A stretch of DNA of 64,000 nucleotides from Rivularia sp. T60_A2020_040 (GCA_015272215.1 JACYMD010000110.1:1-64000), one strand, 5' to 3'. Shown: positions 46,217-56,272, numbered from the stretch's first letter. Program-made: numbers and translations. The notes: generated from the letters alone by a model not told the origin.

Positions 46217-46478
46217 AATTATTTCCTATTCCAATAGATAAATGGCATTTTGACTTCAAGTTATTAACTAATATCTCTCTCGTATTATTGTTTTACCTGT
46301 AATGATGATTTGATCCGGATAGCCTATGGTACCAATATGTAATTTGTGACTTGTGCTACTTTTTGAGTGAATATAATCACTTAATTAGAGAATCAATATT
46401 TGTTCTCTTGTGCTATTGATAGCAACAATTAGCTTAGTAATCGATAAAATGTATGTAAATTAACTAGAACTAAGCTGC
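46217..46478. promoter_or_regulatory. Divergent region upstream of clpP
   Basis: 262 AT-rich bases between the small exported gene (minus) and clpP (plus). It should contain both promoters. I see no specific operator. Confidence 0.4.
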
Positions 46479-47084
46479 ATGATTCCTATCGTTATTGAAC
46501 AATCTGGTCGCGGCGAACGCGCCTTTGATATCTACTCACGGTTACTACGCGACCGTATCATCTTCTTAGGACAACCCATTGACAGCAATGTAGCTAATTT
46601 AATTGTTGCTCAGTTGTTGCTGTTGGATGCTGAAGATGCGGAGAAAGACATATATATGTATATCAATTCTCCTGGTGGTTCAGTAACTGCTGGGATGGGC
46701 ATTTTTGATACCATGAAACATATTCGTCCGGATATTTCTACTATCTGCACCGGACTAGCAGCTAGTATGGGTGCTTTCCTGCTTACTGCTGGTACTAAAG
46801 GTAAGCGGATGAGTTTACCTCATTCGAGAATTATGATTCACCAACCTTTAGGTGGCGCACAAGGACAAGCAACCGATATCGAAATTCAAGCCCGCGAGAT
46901 TCTTTATCACAAACAGAAGCTAAATGAATATTTAGCTGAACACACTGGTAAACCCATTGAACGCATTGCTGAAGATACCGAAAGAGACTTCTTCATGTCG
47001 CCTCATGAAGCCCAAGAGTATGGCTTAATTGACCAAGTGATAGACCGTCACTCTGCCGGTAGTCGTCCGATGGCTGTTGTCTAG
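46479..47084 (+). CDS. clpP: ATP-dependent Clp protease proteolytic subunit
   Basis: 201 residues, the normal length. The catalytic triad is complete: Ser96 in [16 protein letters not shown], His121 in [16 protein letters not shown] and Asp170 in [28 protein letters not shown] is the oxyanion/substrate strand. The N-terminus [31 protein letters not shown] is typical. ClpP forms the proteolytic chamber that works with ClpC/ClpX; cyanobacteria have several paralogues plus ClpR, and this one is an active ClpP type. It stands alone, followed by a strong terminator, so it is probably a single-gene transcript. Confidence 0.96.
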   Translation: MIPIVIEQSGRGERAFDIYSRLLRDRIIFLGQPIDSNVANLIVAQLLLLDAEDAEKDIYMYINSPGGSVTAGMGIFDTMKHIRPDISTICTGLAASMGAFLLTAGTKGKRMSLPHSRIMIHQPLGGAQGQATDIEIQAREILYHKQKLNEYLAEHTGKPIERIAEDTERDFFMSPHEAQEYGLIDQVIDRHSAGSRPMAVV

Positions 47085-47176
47085 TCAATATTACGATAAT
47101 TAATAGTTAACATTGACTATTGATTATCGAATATCAACTTGTAGAGACTCCAATCAAGGAGTCACTTATTACATAC

Positions 47177-47214
47177 TGGAATTCCTTTTATTCAGAGGGA
47201 TTCCATTTTTACTT
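47177..47214 (+). terminator. Terminator after clpP
   Basis: TGGAATTCC, a short loop, and GGGATTCCA form a stem with one mismatch, followed by TTTTTA. It lies about 95 bases after the clpP stop. Confidence 0.75.
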
Positions 47215-47600
47215 AATTTAATAAGCAGAAAGGAAAATTCACAATGATTAATTGTTTTAATTTCATTCCCTTAATTGTACTTATTGTCAAGTATTACAGG
47301 TAATATTTAATTATTAGTTTTCCTTATTATATCAGAACACTCTAGCAGTTCTATAGCTTCTGTAACTTTTCCCAGAGTTAATATGTAAGTCTATCAAATA
47401 AATTTTGGGCGTTCATCTATTTTTAGTGGGAGCTTCTAGCTCCCTAGTAGCCAATGCGAGCGGCAGTGCAAACGTTTTGCTCCCTGGTAGCCATTAGGAA
47501 GCAAGATTCTCGCAGTACATTTGATTAATTGCGATCGATCAATTGGTTTATCCGCAAAACCCTGTAGAGACGTGATATATCACGTCTTTACAATTGATGA
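47215..47600. repeat. Repeat-rich spacer after clpP
   Basis: It includes two related units, GTGGGAGCTTCTAGCTCCCT (47428-47447) and GGAAGCAAGATTCTCG (about 47498), and a GTAGAGACGTGATATATCAC variant of the palindromic family at 47564-47592. The rest is AT-rich. No gene is supported. Confidence 0.6.
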
Positions 47601-48701
47601 TTATTTACCAAATCCTTGACCTTTGCTAGCCGAAGGAATACATATGCAGTTTTCAATCTGCTTTAACAAAGCTTCTTTGTCCAAATTTTGACCAATTAAC
47701 ACCAATTGATTTTTCTTTTCACCTTTCCACTGATCATCATCCAGAGTAAAGCGTTTACCGCAAAGGTGGAAAATATGTCTTTTGGGGCTTTCATCAAACC
47801 ATAATATTCCCTTAGCGCGGAAAATATTTTCGGGTAACTGGTTATCTAGGAAATACTGAAATTTACGGATAGAAAGGGGTTTGTCGCTCTCAAATGATAC
47901 TGAAGTAAAACCATCATTTTCTAAGTGTTGGGAATGATGGTCATGTTCGTGATGTTCGTGATGGTCATGGTGTTCATGGCCACATTCTGAATGGTCATGA
48001 TGTTCGTGGTCATGATGGTCGTGTTCGTGTTTATGCTCTTCAGCCGCGTCAAAATACTTATCTGTCTCAAATAAACCGACGCTGAGAATTAAAGGTAAAG
48101 GTACTTGGGATTTTGTGGTACGGAGAATTCTGGCTCCTTCTTTGATCTCCCGAATTTTGACTTCTAAAGCATCCAAATCGGCTTCATCAACTAAATCGGT
48201 TTTGTTAAGAACAATTACATCACCATAGGCTATTTGGCTAAAAGCAGCGTCGGAGTTGAATAAATCTAAACTGTAATTTGCTGCGTCTACTAAAGTCACA
48301 ATGGAATCTAAACGAGTTAAATCGCGTAATTCTGTGCCTAAAAACGTTAATGCTACTGGTAATGGATCTGCTAAACCCGTTGTTTCCACCACTAAATAAT
48401 CGATATTATCTTGGCGTTCCATGACTTTGTAAACGGCATCTACTAAATCGCTGTTGATGGTGCAGCAAATACAACCGTTATTTAATTCCACCATATTCTC
48501 GTCGGTGGAGACTACCAACTCATTATCAATGCCAATTTCGCCAAATTCATTGACTAAAACAGCGGTTTTCAAACCCTGCTGATTAGTCAAGATATGATTG
48601 AGTAAAGTCGTTTTACCACTACCGAGAAACCCAGTAATAATTGTCACTGGTAATCCCTGCTTCGGTGCTTCCATTGCTGGATCTGAAACTGATGATTGCA
48701 T
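47601..48701 (-). CDS. COG0523 (CobW/ZNG1-type) GTP-dependent metallochaperone
   Basis: 366 residues. The G3E-family GTPase domain has Walker A TGFLGSGKTT (about 23-32), the metal-binding GCICCT (CxCC, residues 76-80), VETTGLADPLPV, and the NKTD guanine motif in IVLNKTDLVDE. Between about residues 220 and 262 is an extreme His-Asp-Glu stretch (HEHDHHDHEHHDHSE and on), then the CobW C-terminal domain (LSIRKFQYFLDNQLPENIFRAKGILWF). Such proteins insert or deliver Zn, Co or other metals under GTP hydrolysis. The His-rich linker suggests zinc (or nickel/cobalt) storage or capture. No Zur box is clear upstream. It is monocistronic and divergent from cysS. Confidence 0.9.
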   Translation of the reverse strand: MQSSVSDPAMEAPKQGLPVTIITGFLGSGKTTLLNHILTNQQGLKTAVLVNEFGEIGIDNELVVSTDENMVELNNGCICCTINSDLVDAVYKVMERQDNIDYLVVETTGLADPLPVALTFLGTELRDLTRLDSIVTLVDAANYSLDLFNSDAAFSQIAYGDVIVLNKTDLVDEADLDALEVKIREIKEGARILRTTKSQVPLPLILSVGLFETDKYFDAAEEHKHEHDHHDHEHHDHSECGHEHHDHHEHHEHDHHSQHLENDGFTSVSFESDKPLSIRKFQYFLDNQLPENIFRAKGILWFDESPKRHIFHLCGKRFTLDDDQWKGEKKNQLVLIGQNLDKEALLKQIENCICIPSASKGQGFGK

Positions 48702-48874
48702 AACGAGAACAGTAAATGTAGAAAAAAATTAAAAATAATAATGTAGCGCAGGTTGTAATCGGAAACTGCTTTACTCTATTATTGCGTAACTCACATCTGG
48801 GAAATTGAAACCATTTATTATAATTTAATCCAAAATCCAAAATCCAAAGTCCAAAATCTAAAATTTTTTTAGTT

Positions 48875-50323
48875 ATGACCCTAACAGTTTACAATAGCCT
48901 GACTCGTCGTTTAGAAGCCTTTACAACTGTAGAACCGCAAAAAGTTAAGATGTATTATTGCGGCGTAACGGTTTATGATTACTGCCATTTAGGTCATGCT
49001 AGAGCTTGTATTGTTTGGGATGTGGTACGACGCTACCTAGAATTTAGCGGTTATCAAGTGCGTTATGTGCAGAATTTTACTGATGTTGACGATAAAATTT
49101 TAAAGCGAGCAAGAATTGAACACTCATCGATGGAAGATGTCGCCGAGCGTTATATCCAAGCTTATTTTGAGGATATGGCTCGGTTAAATGTCAAAGAAGC
49201 TGACGAGTATCCCCGCGCTACTCAAACGATGGATGGAATTAAGCGGTTAATTCATGAGTTGGAAAATAAAAGTTATGCTTACCCATCAAGCGGTGATGTT
49301 TACTACGCAGTACAAAAATTTGAGCAATACGGCAAGCTTTCGGGGCGTAAATTAGCAGATATGCAAGCCGGTGCAAGTGAAAGGGTAAATGTAGAAGATC
49401 CAGAATATCAGAAGAAAAGATATCCCTTTGATTTTGCATTATGGAAAGCAGCAAAACCCGAAGAGCCTTCTTGGGATTCACCTTGGGGAAAAGGTCGTCC
49501 GGGATGGCATATTGAGTGTTCTGCGATGGTTAGGGAACGTCTGGGAGAGACTATTGATATTCATGCAGGTGGAGCCGATTTAATTTTTCCTCATCACGAA
49601 AACGAAATCGCTCAATCCGAAGCTGTCACTGGTAAACCTTTAGCTAATTACTGGCTGCACAATGGCATGGTGAAAGTAGAAGGTGAAAAAATGTCTAAAT
49701 CTTTAGGTAACTTTATCACCATTCGGGAATTACTCGATCGAGGTGTTAACCCGATGGCAGTAAGGTTATTTGTCCTAACCGCACAGTACCGCAAACCCAT
49801 AGACTTTACTGACGAAGCTATCCAAGCAGCTACAAATGGTTGGAATACTCTCAAAGAAGGGTTGGTTTTTGGGAATAAATATGGGGAAAAGTTAAATTGG
49901 GACAATGAGACAAGGCGACAAGGGGAAAATGCTTATATTGACCGTTTTCAAGAAGCTGTAAATAATGACTTTAATTTTTCTAGCGGTTTGAGTGTATTAT
50001 TTGAACTTGCGAAGGAACTTGGGAAGGAAGGAAATATCTTGGTACACCAAGGTAAAACTGAAACTGCTTCCGAAGAATTACAGAAAATGTGGCAAACTTT
50101 AGTTACATTAGCTGATGTTCTCGGTTTACAAGTTCAAATCGAATCGAAAAAGTCTACAAGTGATGGTTTGAGTGATGAGCAAGTAGAAGAAAAAATTCAA
50201 CAAAGACAACAAGCAAGGATTACTAAAAACTTCGCCGAATCCGATCGTATCCGCGACGAATTACAAGCCCAAGGTATTACCTTAATTGATAGTCGTGAAG
50301 GTACGAAATGGCACAGGAGTTAG
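48875..50323 (+). CDS. cysS: Cysteinyl-tRNA synthetase
   Basis: 482 residues, class I. The HIGH-type motif is YDYCHLGHAR near residue 36, preceded by MYYCGVTVYD with one zinc cysteine. HIECSAMVRERLG and AGGADLIFPHHENEIAQSEA give the other zinc ligands and catalytic His residues. KMSKS is at residues 272-276. The DALR-like anticodon domain and C-terminal RIRDELQAQGITLIDSREGTKW are normal. It charges tRNA-Cys. AATCCAAAATCC repeats lie just before the gene, and the spacer to the next gene is a CCCCATCC repeat, so co-transcription with the permease gene is possible. Confidence 0.97.
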   Translation: MTLTVYNSLTRRLEAFTTVEPQKVKMYYCGVTVYDYCHLGHARACIVWDVVRRYLEFSGYQVRYVQNFTDVDDKILKRARIEHSSMEDVAERYIQAYFEDMARLNVKEADEYPRATQTMDGIKRLIHELENKSYAYPSSGDVYYAVQKFEQYGKLSGRKLADMQAGASERVNVEDPEYQKKRYPFDFALWKAAKPEEPSWDSPWGKGRPGWHIECSAMVRERLGETIDIHAGGADLIFPHHENEIAQSEAVTGKPLANYWLHNGMVKVEGEKMSKSLGNFITIRELLDRGVNPMAVRLFVLTAQYRKPIDFTDEAIQAATNGWNTLKEGLVFGNKYGEKLNWDNETRRQGENAYIDRFQEAVNNDFNFSSGLSVLFELAKELGKEGNILVHQGKTETASEELQKMWQTLVTLADVLGLQVQIESKKSTSDGLSDEQVEEKIQQRQQARITKNFAESDRIRDELQAQGITLIDSREGTKWHRS

Positions 50324-50394
50324 AATTTTGGATTTTAAATTATGTCCTTGCGGACACGCTGCGAAGACAGGATTTTGGATTGAAGATGAGGAAT

Positions 50395-50465
50395 TAGGAG
50401 TTATCCCCCCATCCCCCCATCTCCCCATCCCCTTGTCCCCCATCCCCCCATCCCCCCATCCCCTA
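50395..50465. repeat. CCCCATCC tandem repeat
   Basis: About nine imperfect CCCCCATCC/CCCCTTGTC units, strongly strand-biased to C, immediately upstream of the AI-2E permease gene. A related tract is at 31300-31340 and its complement near 58012-58055. Confidence 0.8.
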
Positions 50466-50470
50466 TAATC

Positions 50471-51535
50471 ATGTTGGAAAAGCGTAAATCTCTTTCTTTT
50501 TCGGATATTCTGCTGGTTATTGCGGGATTTTTTCTCGTGATTTTATTGTGGCAATTACGGAGTTTATTGTTAACTTTGATGATTGCTGTGGTGTTGGCTG
50601 CTACTATTACACCTTTTGTTGATGCACTAGAAAAATTTCGTTTTCCCCGTTGGTTGGGGGTGATTCTGTTTTATCTAAGTTCGATCGCGATATTAATTAT
50701 TATCGGTTTATTAATTGGTCCTTCTGTTTCTGAACAAATTCAGCGTTTAGCCCGGAGATTTCCGATTTATTTGGACAATTTGGGGGTAGCAGTTGAAGAT
50801 TTAGCTACACGAGTCGGAATTACTCAGATAGAAACTCTAGAACAATTCTTTGATCTTCAAGCACTAACTAATTGGTTGTTCCGTTCGAGTCAAAATTTGG
50901 TTTTACGTTCCTTTGGTGTAACTTTCGGTATTCTTGGAGCTGCGGTAAATTTAATTTTGGCTGTAGTAATTTCCGGCTATATGGCTGCTGGAAGCAAAAG
51001 CTTAATTAATGGTTTGATAAATGTATTTCCACAACCGTGGAATGAACGTCTTGAAGCTCAAGTTTTACCGATTTCTCGACGCATGGGAGGTTATGTTCAA
51101 GGAAGAGTTTTGGTTTCAGCAATTTTAGGTATTGCAATTACCCTTGCTTTACGAGTTTTAGGACTTGCGGAATTCGCTTTAGCACTAGGTACAATTGCGG
51201 CATTTACCAACGTTATACCGTTTGTTGGTCCGGTTTTGGGCGCGATTCCGGCTTTAATTGTTGCCATTCCCCAAGGAGGGTTAACTTTTTTATGGGTACT
51301 ACTATTGTTTGTAATTATTCAAAATGTTGAAAGTTACGTCTTAGATCCTTTGTTAGTAGGTTCTTCCGTGCGAGTTCACCCCTTTTATCAACTGTTAGCA
51401 GTTTTGGGGGGAACCCAGGTGTTAGGAATTATTGGGGCTGTGATTGTCCCCCCTTGGGTAGCCGGTATAACTGTTCTTTTAGAAAATTTATATCTTCGTC
51501 CCAAATTATTAGCTGAAGGCAAGTTTGAGCAATAG
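50471..51535 (+). CDS. AI-2E family transporter (TqsA/YdiK type)
   Basis: 354 residues and about eight membrane helices in the family pattern: two or three N-terminal helices (ILLVIAGFFLVILLWQLRSLLLTLMIAVVLAATITPFVDALEK), then a long amphipathic segment (VSEQIQRLARRFPIYLDNLGVAVEDLA), then the conserved VQGRVLVSAILGIAITLALRVLGL, FTNVIPFVGPVLGAIPALIVA and VESYVLDPLLVGSSVRVHPFYQLLAVLGG. These are inner-membrane permeases/exporters of poorly defined substrates; some act as Na+/H+ antiporters. The true ligand here is unknown. The gene begins right after a CCCCATCC tandem repeat that occupies the ribosome-binding region. Confidence 0.9.
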   Translation: MLEKRKSLSFSDILLVIAGFFLVILLWQLRSLLLTLMIAVVLAATITPFVDALEKFRFPRWLGVILFYLSSIAILIIIGLLIGPSVSEQIQRLARRFPIYLDNLGVAVEDLATRVGITQIETLEQFFDLQALTNWLFRSSQNLVLRSFGVTFGILGAAVNLILAVVISGYMAAGSKSLINGLINVFPQPWNERLEAQVLPISRRMGGYVQGRVLVSAILGIAITLALRVLGLAEFALALGTIAAFTNVIPFVGPVLGAIPALIVAIPQGGLTFLWVLLLFVIIQNVESYVLDPLLVGSSVRVHPFYQLLAVLGGTQVLGIIGAVIVPPWVAGITVLLENLYLRPKLLAEGKFEQ

Positions 51536-51540
51536 GAGTG

Positions 51541-51655
51541 AGTTGACTGTGGACAGTTGACAGTGGACAGTTGACAGTTGACAGTGGACAGTTAAGAGTT
51601 ATTAATTAACCAATTACCCATTCCCCATTACCTATTACCCATTCCCAAATTACTT
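51541..51655. repeat. GTTGACAGTGGACA / AATTACC tandem repeats
   Basis: Repeated GACAGTTGACAGTGGACAGT units followed by CCATTACC units, between the permease and tldD genes. Same families as the other tracts in the window. Confidence 0.8.
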
Positions 51656-51757
51656 TTTTTTTAAAAAAAGAAAAAACTTAACAAATCATAGCTGCAAAAT
51701 CTGACGTTTTGTAGTAAATAATATAGTCTCCCCTTGCTCACACTAAATTTTTACTGT

Positions 51758-53194
51758 ATGTGGTCTGAACTTAAAAAAGCAATTAATAATATTGATGTTT
51801 CTGCTGACTGGATTGGTATCAGGGCGGTAACAGAAATATCTTCAAATCGTTTTATTCGGGATGCTTTACCTCAAAGCAATGGCAAGTCTTCTACTCTGGG
51901 TGCAATGGTGGAAGTACTAGTAAATGGCTGTTTGGGCTATGCTGCTACTAATTCTTTAGATTTTTATTCTTTACAAGCTGCTGCGGCAATAGCGTATAAA
52001 CAAGCACTTGCTGCTAGCGAATGGTGGATATATCCATTTCAAAAGGCAAGCGAACGTCCCAAAGTCGTAGGTGAATATATTTCGCCGTCGGTTGGTACTT
52101 TGGATGCTTTAAGTCCGGGTGAAATTAATGATTTGTTGGTGCGTATCTGCAGTACGTTAAAAGTTGATGACAAAATTGTTCAGACTACAGCTAGTACTAG
52201 TACTACCGAAAAGAATACTTGGTTTGTCAGTAGTAACGGTTCGGAAATTTATCAAAAGTTCTTGTTATTTAGCACTCATTTCGGAGCTACTGCACAAGAT
52301 GGTCCAATTGTCCAGCAACGGACAAATAATGGTTGGTCGGCGCATTGCTATCAAGGACTTTTGGAATTTAAGGAAGAGGATTTGTGGCATCGGGTGCGAG
52401 AAGTTGGGGAGCAAGCTGTGGAGTTGTTAACAGCAGAAGAATGCCCGAATACGCGCACTAATTTGGTATTAGCACCGGATCAGATGATGCTACAAATTCA
52501 TGAAAGTGTCGGACATCCTTTAGAAATTGACCGGATTTTAGGTGATGAGCGAAACTACGCTGGTGGTAGTTTTGTCAAGACGGATGATTTTGGCAGTTTG
52601 AAGTACGGTTCTAGTTTAATGAATATTACCTTTGATCCGTCAGTTAAAGGTGAATTTGCCAGCTATGGTTTCGATGATACAGGCGCGATCGCAACACGAG
52701 AATATGTAGTTAAAGAAGGTGTATTACAGCGGGGATTGGGAAGTCTGGAAAGTCAAGCTAGAAGCGGAGTTAGCGGTGTTGCTTGCGCTCGCGCTTGTTC
52801 TTGGAATAGACCACCAATTGACCGCATGGCAAACTTGAATTTAGAACCAGGCTCAGCCAGCTTTGAAGAAATCATCGGTGGTATAAAAAACGGCGTTTAC
52901 ATGGAAGCTAACCGTTCTTGGTCAATAGATGACCGTCGATATAAATTTCAATTTGGTTGCGAATACGGTAAATTAATTGAAGATGGTAAGCTCACAAAAA
53001 CCCTGCGTAATCCGAATTATCGAGCTACTACCCCAGAATTTTGGCAGAGTTTAATCAAAGTAGGGAATAAATCCACTTGGAAAATGTACGGTACTGCTTA
53101 TTGCGGTAAAGGAGAACCAAACCAAGCAATTTCCGTAGGACATGGTTCCCCGCTTTGCTTATTTACCAATGTTGAAGTTTTTGGTGGAGGATGA
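51758..53194 (+). CDS. tldD: TldD metalloprotease subunit
   Basis: 478 residues from the ATG at 51758 (MWSELKKAINN); an upstream TTG at 51734 is less likely. The zinc motif HExxxH is His248-Glu-Ser-Val-Gly-His253 in QIHESVGHPLEIDRILGDERNYAGGSF. It is followed by the conserved DDTGAIATREYVVKEGVLQRGLGS and the Gly-rich C-terminal region FGCEYGKLIEDGKL. TldD forms a heterodimer with TldE (PmbA) that removes leader peptides or degrades unfolded small peptides; in some bacteria it matures microcin or PQQ-like peptides. The partner gene follows about 110 bases downstream on the same strand. Confidence 0.95.
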   Translation: MWSELKKAINNIDVSADWIGIRAVTEISSNRFIRDALPQSNGKSSTLGAMVEVLVNGCLGYAATNSLDFYSLQAAAAIAYKQALAASEWWIYPFQKASERPKVVGEYISPSVGTLDALSPGEINDLLVRICSTLKVDDKIVQTTASTSTTEKNTWFVSSNGSEIYQKFLLFSTHFGATAQDGPIVQQRTNNGWSAHCYQGLLEFKEEDLWHRVREVGEQAVELLTAEECPNTRTNLVLAPDQMMLQIHESVGHPLEIDRILGDERNYAGGSFVKTDDFGSLKYGSSLMNITFDPSVKGEFASYGFDDTGAIATREYVVKEGVLQRGLGSLESQARSGVSGVACARACSWNRPPIDRMANLNLEPGSASFEEIIGGIKNGVYMEANRSWSIDDRRYKFQFGCEYGKLIEDGKLTKTLRNPNYRATTPEFWQSLIKVGNKSTWKMYGTAYCGKGEPNQAISVGHGSPLCLFTNVEVFGGG

Positions 53195-53302
53195 GGTTGT
53201 TTTATCAGTTATCAGTTATCAGTTAATTGAGTGATTGGTAATGGTCGCGTTCCCTTTAACCTTTCTTTAACCTTTGACCTTTGACCTAATTAATTTATAT
53301 AT

Positions 53303-54649
53303 ATGAAAAAAAAAGATATCTCAGCTTTAGAAGTCAGCTTTAATCGACTGTTTGAATCTCTTTTAGATAAGAAGAAACCGGAGGAAGAATTTACTTTTAA
53401 ATTAAATAGAGAACGCAGTCAATTTACTCGGTTCAATCGTGGGAAGGTACGGCAAACTGGTATTGTGTCCGATGGTTGGATTGAATTGACTTTAATGGAA
53501 AATCAACGCAGTAGTTATCGTGTTTTTCCTGTTAGCGGTAATTGGGAATTTGATTGGCAGCAAGCTTATAGTTCTTTGCAAGAATTACGAGCAGAATTAC
53601 CATTATTACCTTTAGATACATATCTGGTTTTACCATCAGGAGATGATGACAATCGGGAAGTTTATTCGGGTAATTTATTGGCTGAGGAAGAAGTTGCTAA
53701 AACTATTTTAGAAGCGGTTGCAGAATTAGATTTTACTGGATTTTATGCTGGAGGTGTCATAAGTCAAGGTTATGCAGATTCCAATGGGAAAAAATATTGG
53801 TTTAGTACCGATACTTTTACATTAGACTATTCAATCTTTACCGATTCCGGACAAGCTGTTAAAGGCTTTTTTGCTGGAAATAATTGGAATCATCAAACTT
53901 ATATAGACAAAATTTATCAAGCTAAACAGCAATTAAAATTACTTTCTCGTCCTGCGAAAGAATTACCACGAGGACATTATAAAACTTATTTTGCACCCGC
54001 TGCGGTTGCAGAATTTTTAACAATGCTTTCTTGGGGAGGTATTAGTGAAGCGGATATTCAACAAGGAAACAGTGCTTTAGCAAAGTTAGCCAGTCGAGAA
54101 AAGATGCTTTCTCCAAAATTTACTTTACGAGAAAATTTTCAAACTGGTTTAGTACCCCGTTTTAACGAATGGGGTGAAATTGCTCCAATAGATTTAAAAT
54201 TAATCGAAAAAGGTGTTTTGTTAAATAGTTTAGTTAATTCTCGTTCTGCTAAAGAGTATGATAAAAGTCCAAATGGTGCGAATAGTTCCGAGTCTTTACG
54301 TTCACCACAAATTGGTTTGGGTAATTTAGCATCTGAAAATATTTTATCAAGTTTAGATACAGGGCTTTATGTATCGAATTTGCACTACCTCAACTGGAGC
54401 GATCGCCCTGCTGGTAGAATCACTGGAATGACTCGTTATGCTTGCTTTTGGGTTGCTAACGGTGAAATAGTCGCACCGATAGAAGATTTACGTTTTGATG
54501 ATACTTTATACAGTTTTTGGGGTGATAATCTAATAGATTTTACTGATAAGCATGAATTTATTCCCGAAGTCGGAACCTATGAAAATCGTCAGCTTGGCGG
54601 TAGTATGGTTCCGGGAATGTTAGTGGAAGATTTTACTTATACGCTTTAG
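53303..54649 (+). CDS. tldE: TldE/PmbA, partner of TldD
   Basis: 448 residues of the TldD/PmbA family. Typical are SQFTRFNRGKVRQTGIVSDGWIELTLM at the start, AELDFTGFYAGGVISQGYADSNGKKYWF in the middle, LPRGHYKTYFAPAAVAEFLTMLSWGG, and the final GRITGMTRYACFWVANGEIVAPIEDLRFDDTLYSFWGDNLIDFT. It lacks the HExxxH motif, as TldE proteins do, and serves as the non-catalytic partner. TldD and TldE build a cavity that admits only unstructured peptides. The spacer from tldD is made of AGTTATCAGTT and CCTTTGACC repeats. Confidence 0.93.
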   Translation: MKKKDISALEVSFNRLFESLLDKKKPEEEFTFKLNRERSQFTRFNRGKVRQTGIVSDGWIELTLMENQRSSYRVFPVSGNWEFDWQQAYSSLQELRAELPLLPLDTYLVLPSGDDDNREVYSGNLLAEEEVAKTILEAVAELDFTGFYAGGVISQGYADSNGKKYWFSTDTFTLDYSIFTDSGQAVKGFFAGNNWNHQTYIDKIYQAKQQLKLLSRPAKELPRGHYKTYFAPAAVAEFLTMLSWGGISEADIQQGNSALAKLASREKMLSPKFTLRENFQTGLVPRFNEWGEIAPIDLKLIEKGVLLNSLVNSRSAKEYDKSPNGANSSESLRSPQIGLGNLASENILSSLDTGLYVSNLHYLNWSDRPAGRITGMTRYACFWVANGEIVAPIEDLRFDDTLYSFWGDNLIDFTDKHEFIPEVGTYENRQLGGSMVPGMLVEDFTYTL

Positions 54650-54907
54650 AGAAGTGTGGAAGTGAACTTACCTGGCGGTTTCAACGGCAGCTAGACAAAC
54701 CGGCACCCGCCTATGCGCGGGTTAAATTCATTTAGCATTAATTGAAATATTAGAAATACCAAGTAAAATAAGCCGAAGATTATCTGAATAAATCCCATCA
54801 AGGAAGCAATATTTACACCAATATTAACTTGCGCTAAATAAAACATTTTTGATCGTAGATTTATAAATAAAAATACACCACTGATGGTTCACAAAAATAA
54901 AATACCT
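54650..54907. other. Spacer after tldE
   Basis: 258 bases between convergent genes. It contains the ACCCGCCTATGCGCGGGT palindromic unit (about 54704-54722), shared with the tyrA-dsbA spacer. No gene and no clear T-run terminator. Confidence 0.45.
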
Positions 54908-55585
54908 CTACTTTTTCTTAACACTTTTACCGGGATAACCGCGTTGCGGTGGCTGTGATTCTGGATAAAGTTGCTGTCTACCGTTACGAATAATTTTTAA
55001 GGATTCGGTGAGTTCTAGTTCTATATTTTCTAAAACATTATCAGCATATTGATCTGCACCTTGAGCGATTTGTTCGGCTTCTTCTATGGCTTGACGACGC
55101 ATTTCTTCGATTTCTTGTTGACAAGTACGACGTTTACGCTCGATTTCATCAAGAGTTTCTTGCATCATTTGTTCACACTCTTGCTGTACTTGCCTCTTCA
55201 ATTGTTCGGTTTCTAGTTCGGCTTGTCTGATAATATCGCTTTCGTTCAACACTTGCGCTCTTTTTGCTTGTGCTGCGTCTACCATTTGCTGTCCGTATGC
55301 TTCCGCTTCTAAAAAAATTTCTTCTCTTTGTTGAATAATTAAGATTGCTTCTTGGAAAGCTTCGGGTAAAGATAAGCGGATAAAATCAAGCTGTTCGAGT
55401 AATTTTTCTTCATCTACCAGGGTTTTTCGCATCAAAGGGATGCGAAAACTACTGAGAATTATTTCTTCTAAACGGTTGAGTTCCTGCTGAATATCTACAC
55501 TTCCCGACTGCTGGGGAAACTGTTGAGAGGGGGGACTACTTCCGTTTTGATTGGGTTCGATACCGTTTGGTTGTGGGTGAAGCAT
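54908..55585 (-). CDS. Coiled-coil DivIVA-like cytoplasmic protein
   Basis: 225 residues. A Pro/Gln-rich N-terminus ([32 protein letters not shown]) is followed by [64 protein letters not shown] long charged coiled coil (about 95-200; [41 protein letters not shown]) comes next, then a basic tail ending KSVKKK. Automatic annotation often calls such proteins ATP synthase B-like or DivIVA. Its 5' end overlaps coaD by about 90 bases in another frame, so the two are translationally coupled. The pairing with coaD is familiar in cyanobacteria, but a function is not established. Confidence 0.7.
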   Translation of the reverse strand: MLHPQPNGIEPNQNGSSPPSQQFPQQSGSVDIQQELNRLEEIILSSFRIPLMRKTLVDEEKLLEQLDFIRLSLPEAFQEAILIIQQREEIFLEAEAYGQQMVDAAQAKRAQVLNESDIIRQAELETEQLKRQVQQECEQMMQETLDEIERKRRTCQQEIEEMRRQAIEEAEQIAQGADQYADNVLENIELELTESLKIIRNGRQQLYPESQPPQRGYPGKSVKKK

Positions 55586-56046
55586 TTGTATGTATCCAAA
55601 GCAACGTGAGGAGGAACGAGATGATTAATAGAACCACCAAACCTTGCAATCTCTTTTACCACACTACTACTTAAAAAACTATATTCATTTGACGTTGCTA
55701 AAAAAACAGTTTCTATTTCGGTGGAAAGAGTTTTGTTGGTGTGTGCCATTTGCAGTTCAACTTCAAAGTCAGAAATCGCCCGTAAACCCCTTAACAAAAC
55801 TTGTGCTTTTTGCATTTGGGCATATTCGACTGTTAAACCTTCAAAGGCATCTACTTCTACATTTTCTAGATGTGTGGTAGCTTTACGTATTTGTTCTAAA
55901 CGTTGTTGTACAGTAAATAATGGTGTTTTGTTCGGATTACGTAATACAGCAACAATAACGGCAGAAAATAGCCGACTACCACGCTGAATAATATCAAGAT
56001 GTCCCAAGGTTACGGGGTCAAAACTTCCAGGATAAATAGCAATCAT
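55495..56046 (-). CDS. coaD: Pantetheine-phosphate adenylyltransferase
   Basis: 183 residues from the second Met ([20 protein letters not shown]). The nucleotidyltransferase signature TLGH, the phosphopantetheine/ATP residues in [24 protein letters not shown], and the ATP loop [20 protein letters not shown] are all present. CoaD makes dephospho-CoA from 4'-phosphopantetheine and ATP in coenzyme A synthesis. The core ends near [12 protein letters not shown]; about 25 extra low-conservation residues follow, and these overlap the start of the downstream coiled-coil gene. Confidence 0.95.
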   Translation of the reverse strand: MIAIYPGSFDPVTLGHLDIIQRGSRLFSAVIVAVLRNPNKTPLFTVQQRLEQIRKATTHLENVEVDAFEGLTVEYAQMQKAQVLLRGLRAISDFEVELQMAHTNKTLSTEIETVFLATSNEYSFLSSSVVKEIARFGGSINHLVPPHVALDTYKCFTHNQTVSNPIKTEVVPPLNSFPSSREV

Positions 56047-56272
56047 CACACTCGTATGAGTTTCAAGGTTCAGTAATTATATCGAAGTATTTTTATTGAG
56101 GTAGCAATGTGTTTAAAGTTACATAACTATTTTTGAACTTCAAAATGTCATTTCTTTATATATTATCGCTAAATTCGCATCAAAATATACTATTTTTATC
56201 TATAGCAAATGTCAAATACTTGATGCAGGTTTTACGGTATTTTTATTTTCGATTCCTAATCAATGATTTTTA

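Noticed and set aside
46044-46259. A 71-codon minus-strand frame overlapping the small exported gene
   Set aside because: It has no ribosome binding site or signal peptide; the other frame at 46055-46216 explains the region better.
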